DNA from: RAM1 sp943372585
Lineage (GTDB): Bacteria > Pseudomonadota > Gammaproteobacteria > Burkholderiales > Burkholderiaceae_C
Assembly (NCBI GenBank): GCA_943372585.1
Contig: CALRZF020000110.1
Span: 1 to 10,404 of the forward strand
Reading direction: 5' to 3'
DNA length: 10,404 nt
Below the pieces are notes generated by a model. That model did no database searches. It saw only the letters and a list, made by a program, of their open reading frames with translations, and was not told the DNA's origin. Made by a program: the position numbers and the translations under genes. Shown piece by piece: positions 1 to 6,807 of this stretch; the first letter of the stretch is position 1, and each line of letters opens with the position of its first letter.

Positions 1-1048
1 TGGACGTGCTGTGGTCCCCGGCGAGCGTGGACAGAGAACTCATAGAGGTGCTCTGGCCGCTGGCAAGGCTGGACAAGGAGCTCATCGACGTGCTCTGGCC
101 GCTGGCGAGGGTAGACAGCGAGCTCATGGAGGTGCTGTGGCCACTGGCAAGACTGGACAGCGAGCTGATGGACGTGCTGTGGTCTCCGGCGAGCGTGGAC
201 AGCGAACTCATCGAAGTGCTGTGACCGCTGGCAAGGCTGGACAAGGAGCTCATCGACGTGCTCTGACCGCTGGCGAGAGTCGACAGCGAGCTCATGGAGG
301 TGCTGTGACCGCTGGCAAGACTGGACAAAGAGCTCATTGAAGTGCTGTGGTCCCCGGCGAGCGTGGATAACGAGCTCATAGAGGTGCTCTGGCCGCTGGC
401 CAGGGTGGACAGCGAGCTAATGGAGGTGCTGTGACCACTGGCAAGGCTGGACAAAGAGCTCATTGAAGTGCTGTGGTCCCCGGCGAGCGTGGACAAGGAG
501 CTCATAGAGGTGCTCTGGCCGCTAGCCAATGTGGACAGCGAACTCATGGAAGTGCTGTGACCACTGGCAAGGCTGGACAGAGAACTCATGGAAGTGCTCT
601 GGCCGCTGGCGAGGGTGGAAAGCGAGCTCATGGAAGTGCTGTGACCACTGGCAAGACTGGACAGCGAGCTGATGGATGTGCTGTGGTCCCCGGCGAGCGT
701 GGACAAAGAGCTCATCGAAGTGCTGTGACCACTGGCAAGGCTGGACAGTGAGCTGATGGACGTGCTGTGGTCCCCGGCGAGAGTGGACAGGGAGCTCATG
801 GAGGTGCTCTGGCCGCTGGCCAGGGTGGACAGCGAACTAATGGAGGTGCTGTGACCGATGGCAACACTGGACAGTGAACTGATGGATGTGCTGTGGTCCC
901 CGGCGAGTGTGGACAGCGAGCTCAACGAGGTGCTTTGTCCAATGGCCAGTGTTGAAAGGGAGCTGATCGAAGTGCTCTGGCCGCTGGCCACAGTGGACAA
1001 CGAACTCAGGGAAGTGCTCTGCCCATTTGCCAGGGTGGACAGCGAGCT
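1..1048 (-). repeat. 42-bp tandem repeat array coding for the adhesin stalk (24 full units plus a 25th cut by the edge)
   Basis: The anchor GTGGAC/CTGGAC (or a one-base variant) recurs every 42 bp from 27 to 1035 without a single register shift, giving 25 occurrences. Each unit encodes a 14-residue motif of the type SSLSTLASGQSTSI. The variable tripeptide before the second Ser falls into three classes: GDH (7 units), SGH or IGH (8), and SGQ, IGQ or NGQ (10). Read as heptads (I/M/L at a, L at d, A at a, Q/H at d), each unit is exactly two heptads, as expected of a trimeric coiled coil. Units near the head (about 850-1048) are the most divergent and those farther from it are more uniform, as when copies are added inside an array. 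The array continues past the left edge, so the total copy number is unknown. Confidence 0.95.
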
Positions 1049-2008
1049 GACGCTGAGCGAGGTGTTGGTGGACAGCGTCGCGATCGTCGTCGACAGCATG
1101 TTGTGCGACGTCTTGAGCTGCAGAACCGTCACGCCGTCCGAATCCGCTGCGCCGTCGGCCATGTTCTGCAGACGGCGGTTAACGGTGCCGTTGCCGATGG
1201 AGAACGTGGCTACAGGTACGGCTTGGCCAGTCAGGTAGCCCACCCCTGAAGCCGCCGAGGTGGTCGCGTTGGCGCCCAGGGCGACGGAGTCTTTGTGTGC
1301 TGCTTCCGCGTCGGCCCCGAACGCAATGGCGGACACGGCGGATGCTTTTGAACCAAAGCCGACCGCAATGGCAAGGTCGGCGGTAGCCTTTGACTGTCGA
1401 CCCAGTGCAAAAGCACTGACTGCTGAGGCTTTGGACGCGGCACCGATGGCAGTGGCACCTTGCCCTGTCGCGCTGGCCTCGCGCCCAATTGCGGTGGAAT
1501 AGGAGCCCGCCGCTTCGGCGCTTTCCCCGACGCTGGTCGAGAAGCCATCGGCGGAAGAGTCCTTACCAATAGCGACTGCTCTGCTGCCTGTTGCTTTTGC
1601 GCTGTCACCTATTGCCACGCCCGCGTTATTGGCAGCAGCATTCAGGCCGATGGCAACACCCGCAAGGGTTACGGTGCCAACGGTGGTGACTTCGGCGCCA
1701 TAGCCGATGGCGATGGTTCCCGTGCCATTTGCACTGGTCACCTTGGTCGTGATACCGGCAACCGCAGCAGTATTGCCTACCTGGATTTGCCCGGTCCCGC
1801 CGGAACCTTTGTCGTTGACGACAACATCCGCCAACGCGATCGACCCGGTCACCAGAACCGTGGCGGCCAATGCGGCCGACAGCAGTGCGTTCACGGATGC
1901 CCGCGTGCCCCCCTTGCCCCGCCCCCGCGCCATTTCATGCGCGACGGCCCAGGTTCCGGTGGATTCGTTCCACACCAGGCGGTAAGAAGTATTCATTGAT
2001 CGTTTCAT
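1..2008 (-). CDS. Trimeric autotransporter adhesin (YadA/Hia family), 5' part; C-terminus beyond left edge
   Basis: A surface adhesin expected to cross the outer membrane as a homotrimer (type Vc secretion). The frame is open for 669 codons down to base 2. Residues 5-32 form an extended signal peptide region: MNTSYRLVWN, then a Trp and basic residues. Residues 39-60 are hydrophobic, with probable cleavage after ALA (60/61). Residues 99-245 are YadA-head repeats of about 14 residues (AIG/ALG followed by small A/S/G-rich segments, for example VAIGDSAKATG). Residues 268-300 are a neck-like connector (FSIGNGTVNRRLQNMADGA). Residues 321-669 are a stalk of 14-residue Ser/Thr-rich repeats. The start at 2008 is chosen because GAGGTG lies 4 nt upstream; the in-frame Met at 1996, where family ESPRs usually begin, has no visible Shine-Dalgarno. 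The C-terminal beta-barrel anchor is not in view. The family assignment is firm; the ligand cannot be predicted. Confidence 0.93.
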   Translation of the reverse strand, partial: MKRSMNTSYRLVWNESTGTWAVAHEMARGRGKGGTRASVNALLSAALAATVLVTGSIALADVVVNDKGSGGTGQIQVGNTAAVAGITTKVTSANGTGTIAIGYGAEVTTVGTVTLAGVAIGLNAAANNAGVAIGDSAKATGSRAVAIGKDSSADGFSTSVGESAEAAGSYSTAIGREASATGQGATAIGAASKASAVSAFALGRQSKATADLAIAVGFGSKASAVSAIAFGADAEAAHKDSVALGANATTSAASGVGYLTGQAVPVATFSIGNGTVNRRLQNMADGAADSDGVTVLQLKTSHNMLSTTIATLSTNTSLSVSSLSTLANGQSTSLSSLSTVASGQSTSISSLSTLAIGQSTSLSSLSTLAGDHSTSISSLSSVAIGHSTSISSLSTLASGQSTSMSSLSTLAGDHSTSISSLSSLASGHSTSMSSLSTLAGDHSTSISSLSSLASGHSTSMSSLSTLASGQSTSMSSLSSLASGHSTSMSSLSTLASGQSTSMSSLSTLAGDHSTSMSSLSSLASGHSTSISSLSTLASGQSTSMSSLSTLAGDHSTSMSSLSSLASGHSTSMSSLSTLASGQSTSMSSLSSLASGHSTSMSSLSTLAGDHSTSISSLSSLASGHSTSMSSLSTLASGQSTSMSSLSSLASGQSTSMSSLSTLAGDHSTS

Positions 2009-2012
2009 GGCG

Positions 2013-2018
2013 CACCTC
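2013..2018 (-). promoter_or_regulatory. Ribosome binding site of the adhesin gene
   Basis: The minus strand reads GAGGTG, then CGCC, then ATG at 2008. This spacing favours the 2008 start over the in-frame ATG at 1996, which has no purine-rich sequence at a suitable distance. Confidence 0.6.
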
Positions 2019-2059
2019 GACAGAGTCAACGGCTAAAGGTCGCGGGGCGGGGTTGCACG

Positions 2060-2178
2060 GCTGACTCTTTGCCTTTTGTACTACTAAGATACAAAACGAT
2101 ACATCAAAAACTAATACCTAGGCAATATAAACGCGCGTATATGCATACCTTTTATATGAGTAATTTGAGAATTTAGAG
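2060..2178 (-). promoter_or_regulatory. AT-rich promoter/control region upstream of the adhesin
   Basis: This stretch is much richer in A+T than the GC-rich genes around it and lies between the mnmA terminator and the adhesin start, so it probably carries the adhesin promoter. It contains an inverted repeat TTTTGTA (2074-2080) / TACAAAA (2090-2096) with a 9-nt spacer, and a direct repeat GATAC at 2088-2092 and 2098-2102, 10 bp apart. Several TATA-like hexamers exist on the minus strand (for example in TCATATAAAAGG), but I cannot choose a -35/-10 pair with confidence. About 30 GC-rich bases follow (2027-2059) before the ribosome binding site. Confidence 0.4.
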
Positions 2179-2213
2179 AAAAAGTACCCATTTGAGGCGT
2201 CTTCGCCACAAAT
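2179..2213 (-). terminator. Probable rho-independent terminator after mnmA
   Basis: ATTTGAGGCG (2190-2199) and CGCCACAAAT (2204-2213) pair as a 10-position stem with one A-A mismatch and a 4-nt loop. On the minus strand the stem is followed by GGGTAC and then five T residues (2183-2179). It starts 20 nt past the mnmA stop codon, which suits the end of the ku-ligD-mnmA transcript. The 6-nt gap between stem and T-run makes it weaker than a textbook terminator. Confidence 0.5.
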
Positions 2214-2233
2214 CCGGATGCTTGAAGAGGGGT

Positions 2234-3334
2234 CTAGCTGGCGATGACACCGCCGCCCAGGCAACGGTCGCCGTCGTACAGCACGGCAGACTGCCCAGGG
2301 GTCACGGCCCATTGCGGGTCGCGGAAATCCAGGTGAAATTGGCCATTGGCCGCAGGCGCCAACGTGCAGGGCGCATCGGTCTGGCGATATCTGGTTTTGG
2401 CGGCATAGACGCCGGCGCCGGGCGCGGTGCCCGCCGTCCAGCTGGCATCGGCCGCATCCAGCGCCAAAGACTGCAGCCAGGGGTGATCGTGACCCTGTAC
2501 CACCCACAGCGTGTTGGCGCCCACTTCCTTGCGGGCTACGTACCAGGGCTCATGGTCGCCGCCGCCCCGCGCTGCCTTTTTGTCTTTCACGCCGCCGATG
2601 CCCAGGCCCTGGCGCTGGCCCAGCGTGTAAAAGCTCAGGCCCACATGCTGGCCCAGCACCCGCCCGCGCTCGTTTTTGATGGGGCCAGGCTCGCGGCTGA
2701 TGTAGCGGTTCAAAAAGTCCCGGAACGGGCGCTCACCGATGAAGCAGATGCCGGTGGAGTCCTTCTTTTTGGCGTTGGGCAGGCCGATTTCTTCGGCAAT
2801 GCGGCGCACCTCGGTCTTTTTGAGTTCGCCCACGGGGAACAGCGTGCGCGACAGCTGGGCCTGGTTCAGCCGGTGCAGAAAGTAGCTCTGGTCCTTGGCC
2901 GGGTCCAGGCCCTTGAGCAGTTGGTACTGCCCGTCCTGCTCGCGGACCCGGGCGTAATGGCCGGTCGCGATTTTTTCGGCCCCCAGCCGCACGGCGTGGT
3001 CCAGAAAGGCCTTGAACTTGATTTCGGCGTTGCACAGCACGTCGGGGTTGGGGGTGCGGCCGGCCTGGTATTCGCGCAGAAATTCGGCAAACACCCGGTC
3101 CTTGTATTCGGCGGCGAAGTTGACGTGTTCGATCTCGATGCCGATCACGTCGGCCACGGCGGCAGCGTCTACGAAGTCGATGTTGGACGAGCAGTAGTCG
3201 CTGTCGTCATCGTCTTCCCAGTTCTTCATGAAGATGCCGGTCACGTCCCAGCCCTGGTGTTTGAGCAGGTACGCGCTCACTGCGGAGTCAACGCCTCCGC
3301 TCAAACCCACGACAACACGGCCTTTGGTACCCAT
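2234..3334 (-). CDS. mnmA: tRNA-specific 2-thiouridylase MnmA
   Basis: MnmA thiolates C2 of uridine 34 in the Glu, Gln and Lys tRNAs, using ATP and sulfur relayed from cysteine desulfurase (family knowledge). The protein is 366 aa, normal for the family. The ATP-binding PP-loop SGGVDS is at residues 12-17. The catalytic cysteines are Cys101, in NPDVLCNAEIKF, and Cys197, in DSTGICFIGERPF; E. coli uses Cys102 and Cys199. The GHYAR motif at 125-129 and the KDQSYFL segment near 147-153 are also present. The ATG at 3334 places the PP-loop at the usual distance from the N-terminus, although no good Shine-Dalgarno is visible upstream. The start lies 8 nt past the ligD stop codon, so co-transcription with ku-ligD is likely. 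The stop is TAG at 2236-2234. Confidence 0.97.
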   Translation of the reverse strand: MGTKGRVVVGLSGGVDSAVSAYLLKHQGWDVTGIFMKNWEDDDDSDYCSSNIDFVDAAAVADVIGIEIEHVNFAAEYKDRVFAEFLREYQAGRTPNPDVLCNAEIKFKAFLDHAVRLGAEKIATGHYARVREQDGQYQLLKGLDPAKDQSYFLHRLNQAQLSRTLFPVGELKKTEVRRIAEEIGLPNAKKKDSTGICFIGERPFRDFLNRYISREPGPIKNERGRVLGQHVGLSFYTLGQRQGLGIGGVKDKKAARGGGDHEPWYVARKEVGANTLWVVQGHDHPWLQSLALDAADASWTAGTAPGAGVYAAKTRYRQTDAPCTLAPAANGQFHLDFRDPQWAVTPGQSAVLYDGDRCLGGGVIAS

Positions 3335-3342
3335 GTGGGCGA

Positions 3343-5784
3343 TTATCGCGGCGGCTTGAATCCCAGCTTTTTCATCGGGGCACCCAGGCTGCGCCGCGCG
3401 CCGGCGTAGTCGTCCCAGGGGGTGTTACCCACAGCCATACGCTGTGCGATGTTGGTCAGGTTCCAGTGGTCGCCGCCAGTCAGCCCGCCCAGCTCGGTCC
3501 AGGCCACGGGCACGGATATGCCCAGGCCCGGGCGCGCCCGCACGCTCCAGGCGCAGGCCGTGGTGGCGCCAAAGCCGTTGCGCAGGTAGTCGATGAAGAT
3601 CTTGCCCACGCGGTTGCGCGGCCCGCTTTTGGCCACAAACCGGTCGGGCAGCGTGTGCGCCATGTGCTGCACTACGGCCTGGGAAAAGGCCTTGACCGTG
3701 TCCCAGTCTTCATGGCGGCGCAGGGGCACTACCACGTGCAGGCCCTTGCCACCGCTGGTTTTCAAAAAAGCCGTCAGGCCCAGCTCGGTCAACGCCACCT
3801 GCATCAGCTGCGCAGCCTCCTGTACCTGCGTCCAGGGCACGCCTTCACCCGGGTCCAGGTCGAACGTCATGCGGTCGGGCCGGCCGATGGCATTGGCCGT
3901 GGCGTTCCAGGTGTGAAATTCCAGCACGTTCATCTGGGCGGCCGACACCAGGGCGTGGGCCGTGGGAATCTCCAGCAGCGGTTCGTGGCCCGGGTCCAGC
4001 GCCGGGTCCAGCTGGCGCACTCCGGGCAGTTCGGCGGGCTCGGCGTGTTTCTGGAAGAACTGCGGCCCTTTCACGCCCGACGGCGCGCGCACCAGTGACG
4101 CAGGCCGGGCCTTCAGGTGCGGCAGTATCAGCGGCGCGACCTGGGCGTAATACTGGGCCACGTCGCCCTTGGTCAGGCCGCTGGCTTTGTCGATCACGCG
4201 GCCGGGGTGGGTGAGGCGCGCGGCGCCCGCCGCGGCGCGCGTGGGCGGCGCCGCGCGTTCGCGCAGGATGGCGCGCGCGGGTTTGTCCGAGCGCAGGCCA
4301 TGGAACACTGCGTGGCGCACATGGCCGCCACGCGTCCATTCGGCAAAAGACACTTCAGCGACCAGCTCGGGCAGCACCCAGTGCACGCGGCCCAGGCCGG
4401 CGGTGGCGGCCAGCGGGCTGTGGTCGGTACGCAAGGCTTCCAGCTGTTCGGCCAGCGTGGCCAGCGTGCGTTCGCTGAAGCCCGTGCCCACGTTGCCGGC
4501 ATGGCGCAGCGTGCCGTCGTCGCCGTGCACGGCCAGCACCAGCGCGCCAAAGCCACTGCGCCCGCCTTGCGGGTCGGTGTAGCCCGCCACCACAAATTCC
4601 TGGCGCAGGCTGCACTTGAGCTTGATCCAGTCGGGCGAGCGGCGCGAGGCATAGGGCGCGTCGCGCCGCTTGCCGATCACGCCTTCAAAACCCAGCTTGC
4701 ACGCCGACGCCAGCAGGTCGGCCGCCGACGCGTCCACTGTTTCGCTGTAGCGCAGGTTGGCCGGCGCGGTGCGCGACAGCAGCCCGCGCAGCAGCGTGCG
4801 CCGCTCCCCCAGCGGCACGGCGCGCAGGTCATAGCCCATGTAGTAGGGCAGGTCAAACAGCCAGTACTGCATGGCGTCGCTGCTTTTGCTGTCAAACGCG
4901 GCCTGCAGCGCCTGGAAGTCGGGCGCGCCTGACGGCCCCGGCACCACCAGCTCGCCGTCCAGCCAGCCCGAGCGCAGCGGCAGCTTGGCCACGGCGTCGC
5001 GGATGGCGGGCAGCTTGTGCGTCCAGTCGTGGCCGTTGCGGGTGTACAGCTGCACTTCGCCCTTGTCCACGCGGGCCAGCAGCCGGTAGCCGTCAAATTT
5101 CAGTTCGTACAGCCAGGCTTCGCTATCGGCGGGGGGCGCTGCCGCCAGCGTGGCCAGCTGGGGGGCCAGTGCCACGGGCAGGCGGGCCGCGCGCGCTTCG
5201 GCGGGCAGCACGGCGGCGGCGCTGCGGCGCTTGTTGGGTGTGCGCCGGGCAGGGGTGGGCTCTGTGTCTGAGTCGGGCGCGGCGCCGTCCTGCGGATGGC
5301 CGTCGTTTTCCTTGATGAGCAGCCAGGCGGGCTTGTCGCCGGTATCGCGCATGCGCACCAGCGCCCAGCGGCCGTGCAGCTTGTCGCCATGCAATTCAAA
5401 CTTCAGTTTGCCCGCGCGCCAGCCCTTGCGGGCGTCTTCCAGCGGCTGCCAGGTGCCGCGGTCCCAGATCACCACCTTGCCCGCGCCGTACTGGCCCTTG
5501 GGGATCGTGCCCTCAAAGCCGCCGTACGACAGCGGATGGTCTTCTACCTGCACGGCCATACGTTTGTCGCCCGGGTCCAGGCTGGGACCCTTGGGCACGG
5601 CCCAGCTTTTGAGCACGCCGTCCAGCTCCAGGCGAAAGTCGTAATGCAGGTGGCTGGCCCAGTGTTTTTGCACCACGAACGACAGCGGCCCGTCGCGCCC
5701 GGGCTGGCGCTCGCCGCGCGGCTCGGCGGTGATGCCAAAGTCGCGCTTGGCACGGTAAGCCTTGAGCGAGTCGCGCGTGGCCAT
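3343..5784 (-). CDS. ligD: Multifunctional NHEJ DNA ligase LigD (phosphoesterase-ligase-polymerase)
   Basis: ATP-dependent ligase that trims, fills and seals double-strand breaks with Ku. The protein has 813 aa in the Pseudomonas domain order. The 3'-phosphoesterase domain (about 20-165) has His41, His47, Asp49, Arg51, His83 and Tyr87, one residue below the P. aeruginosa active-site numbers as I recall them. A low-complexity linker (about 165-205) follows. The nucleotidyltransferase domain (about 210-390) has the adenylated lysine K229 in ELKFDGYR, then YWLFDLPYY, EGVIGKR and DWIKLK. An OB fold follows (about 395-510, with EFVVAGYTDPQGGRSGFG). The primase-like polymerase domain (about 525-800) has Asp642 and Asp644 in FDLDPGEG, His683 in SGGKGLHVVVPL, and Asp732 in KIFIDYLRN. 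The start MATRDSLKAYRAKRDFG is 4 nt after the ku stop; the longer in-frame extension to 5877 would lie inside ku. All three active sites look intact. Confidence 0.97.
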   Translation of the reverse strand: MATRDSLKAYRAKRDFGITAEPRGERQPGRDGPLSFVVQKHWASHLHYDFRLELDGVLKSWAVPKGPSLDPGDKRMAVQVEDHPLSYGGFEGTIPKGQYGAGKVVIWDRGTWQPLEDARKGWRAGKLKFELHGDKLHGRWALVRMRDTGDKPAWLLIKENDGHPQDGAAPDSDTEPTPARRTPNKRRSAAAVLPAEARAARLPVALAPQLATLAAAPPADSEAWLYELKFDGYRLLARVDKGEVQLYTRNGHDWTHKLPAIRDAVAKLPLRSGWLDGELVVPGPSGAPDFQALQAAFDSKSSDAMQYWLFDLPYYMGYDLRAVPLGERRTLLRGLLSRTAPANLRYSETVDASAADLLASACKLGFEGVIGKRRDAPYASRRSPDWIKLKCSLRQEFVVAGYTDPQGGRSGFGALVLAVHGDDGTLRHAGNVGTGFSERTLATLAEQLEALRTDHSPLAATAGLGRVHWVLPELVAEVSFAEWTRGGHVRHAVFHGLRSDKPARAILRERAAPPTRAAAGAARLTHPGRVIDKASGLTKGDVAQYYAQVAPLILPHLKARPASLVRAPSGVKGPQFFQKHAEPAELPGVRQLDPALDPGHEPLLEIPTAHALVSAAQMNVLEFHTWNATANAIGRPDRMTFDLDPGEGVPWTQVQEAAQLMQVALTELGLTAFLKTSGGKGLHVVVPLRRHEDWDTVKAFSQAVVQHMAHTLPDRFVAKSGPRNRVGKIFIDYLRNGFGATTACAWSVRARPGLGISVPVAWTELGGLTGGDHWNLTNIAQRMAVGNTPWDDYAGARRSLGAPMKKLGFKPPR

Positions 5785-5788
5785 GGGC

Positions 5789-6733
5789 TCAGGCCGCCTT
5801 GCGCCGGGGGGCTGCTTTGCGCGCCGCAGGCGTCTTGCGCGCGGCAGGTGTTTTGCGGGCCGCCGGTTTCTTTGCAACCTCCGCCTTGGCTGCGGCAGGT
5901 GCTCTGGCCGGGGCGGATGCCTTGCCCCCGCGCAGGCTGCGTTGCAGCAGCTCGGTCAGGTCCAGGATCTTGGCGCTGCTGGTGCCCGCGGCCTCCTGTG
6001 GTTCGATGTGCTCGACCGAATGTGTCTTGCCCGCTTTCACCTTGGCTTTCACCAGGCTCATGATGTCGTCGCGGAACCGGTCGCGGAAGTCGTCGGGCTT
6101 CCAGGGGCCGCTCATGTCCTTGACCAGCTGTTCGGCCATGGCCATTTCACGTGCGTTGATGCCCGCTGTCTTGGTGCCTGCGGCCGGCAAGGTCAGATCG
6201 TCGATGGGGCGGATTTCATCGGCCCAACGCAGCAGGTTCAGCACCAGCGCAGGGCCCGAGGGCACCAGCGCGGCCAGGTGCTCGCGCGTCTGGATCACCA
6301 CGCGCGCAATGCCGATACGTCCGGTTTTCAGCAGCGTTTCGCGCAGCAGGGCATAGACCTTCTGGCCCTTGTTGATGGGGGCCACGTAGTAGGGGCGTTC
6401 CAGGTACACAAAGGGAACGTCCGAGGCTTGAACAAACCGTTCAATCTCGATCGTCTGGGTGGTCTTGGGGTAGGCGGCGGCGATCTCGGCGTCGGTCAGC
6501 ACGACGTACTCGCCGTCTTCGTATTCGATGCCCTTGACGATGTTCTCGCGGTCGATCTCGCGCCCGGTTTTCTTGTTGATGCGCTTGTAGCCCACCGGGT
6601 CCATGCTGCGCTTGTCCAGCCAGTCAAAGTCCAGGCCGTTGTCGCGCGCGGCCGCATGCAGGGCCACGGGAATGTGCACCAGGCCGAAGCTGATGGCGCC
6701 TTTCCAGAGAACGCGAGGGTTTGCGGTGGCCAT
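5789..6733 (-). CDS. ku: Bacterial non-homologous end-joining protein Ku
   Basis: The homodimeric ring protein that threads onto DNA ends and recruits LigD. The protein is 314 aa, usual for bacterial Ku. It opens with MATANPRVLWKGAISFGLVH, the conserved Ku-bridge start (WKGxIxFGLV). The core runs to about residue 260 and includes RPYYVAP, KVYALLRETL and the helical ILDLTELLQRSL segment (256-267). Residues 268-314 form an Ala/Pro/Lys/Arg-rich tail, described separately. The Met at residue 1 (6733) is preferred over an in-frame ATG at 6805 because the extra 24 residues are not Ku-like and would overlap the divergent gene's leader region. No clear Shine-Dalgarno is visible. It is first in the tight ku-ligD-mnmA string and is transcribed divergently from the gene at 6808. 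Confidence 0.97.
   Translation of the reverse strand: MATANPRVLWKGAISFGLVHIPVALHAAARDNGLDFDWLDKRSMDPVGYKRINKKTGREIDRENIVKGIEYEDGEYVVLTDAEIAAAYPKTTQTIEIERFVQASDVPFVYLERPYYVAPINKGQKVYALLRETLLKTGRIGIARVVIQTREHLAALVPSGPALVLNLLRWADEIRPIDDLTLPAAGTKTAGINAREMAMAEQLVKDMSGPWKPDDFRDRFRDDIMSLVKAKVKAGKTHSVEHIEPQEAAGTSSAKILDLTELLQRSLRGGKASAPARAPAAAKAEVAKKPAARKTPAARKTPAARKAAPRRKAA
5792..5869 (-). repeat. Basic Lys/Pro/Ala repeat tail of Ku
   Basis: Residues 289-314 of Ku contain near-tandem copies of KTPAARK (KPAARKTPAARKTPAARK) and end in APRRKAA. Lysine-rich tails of this kind occur in many bacterial Ku proteins and aid DNA binding or sliding (family knowledge). Proline and alanine keep the tail extended. 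Its length varies between relatives, so it is a plausible site of slippage. Confidence 0.75.
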
Positions 6734-6807
6734 GGTGTGTGTAGTGAGTGAACCTTGGCACCTTAGCGCGCGGCCTGCCCCCCAACCTGTAGGACAAGGC
6801 AGCATTT
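6734..6807. promoter_or_regulatory. Divergent intergenic region between ku and the TonB-like gene
   Basis: These 74 bases separate the ku start (6733, minus) from the start at 6808 (plus) and must hold promoter elements for at least one of them. AAGG at 6796-6799, 8 nt before ATG 6808, is a good ribosome binding site for the rightward gene. TTGGCA at 6755-6760 could be a -35 element, but no convincing -10 follows at the right spacing. I see no clear ku promoter and no inverted repeat. Confidence 0.4.

Noticed and set aside
1..1048. CRISPR array or satellite-like repeat
   Set aside because: Units are contiguous with no unique spacers, the period is a multiple of three and the minus frame is open throughout, so this is a protein-coding repeat.
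6..1238. Plus-strand reading frames across the repeats and adhesin head
   Set aside because: They are antisense shadows created by the 42-bp period, and are broken by stops where the repeat varies. The minus frame carries the recognisable ESPR, head and stalk.
2192..3409. Long plus-strand open frame opposite mnmA
   Set aside because: Antisense of a gene with intact catalytic motifs; its translation has no recognisable family features and high-GC third positions explain the open frame.
5785..5877. Extended N-terminus of LigD starting at 5877
   Set aside because: The extra 31 residues lie inside ku in another frame and are Arg/Pro-rich; LigD proteins begin near the MATRDSLKAYRAKRDF segment.
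4117..6751. Long plus-strand open frames opposite ligD and ku (4117-4932, 5296-6063, 5762-6751)
   Set aside because: Shadows of ligD and ku; they are Arg/Ala/Gln/His-rich without domains, typical of GC-rich antisense frames.
6734..6805. Extended N-terminus of Ku starting at 6805
   Set aside because: The added 24 residues do not resemble Ku, and bacterial Ku starts a few residues before the WKGxIxFGLV motif.
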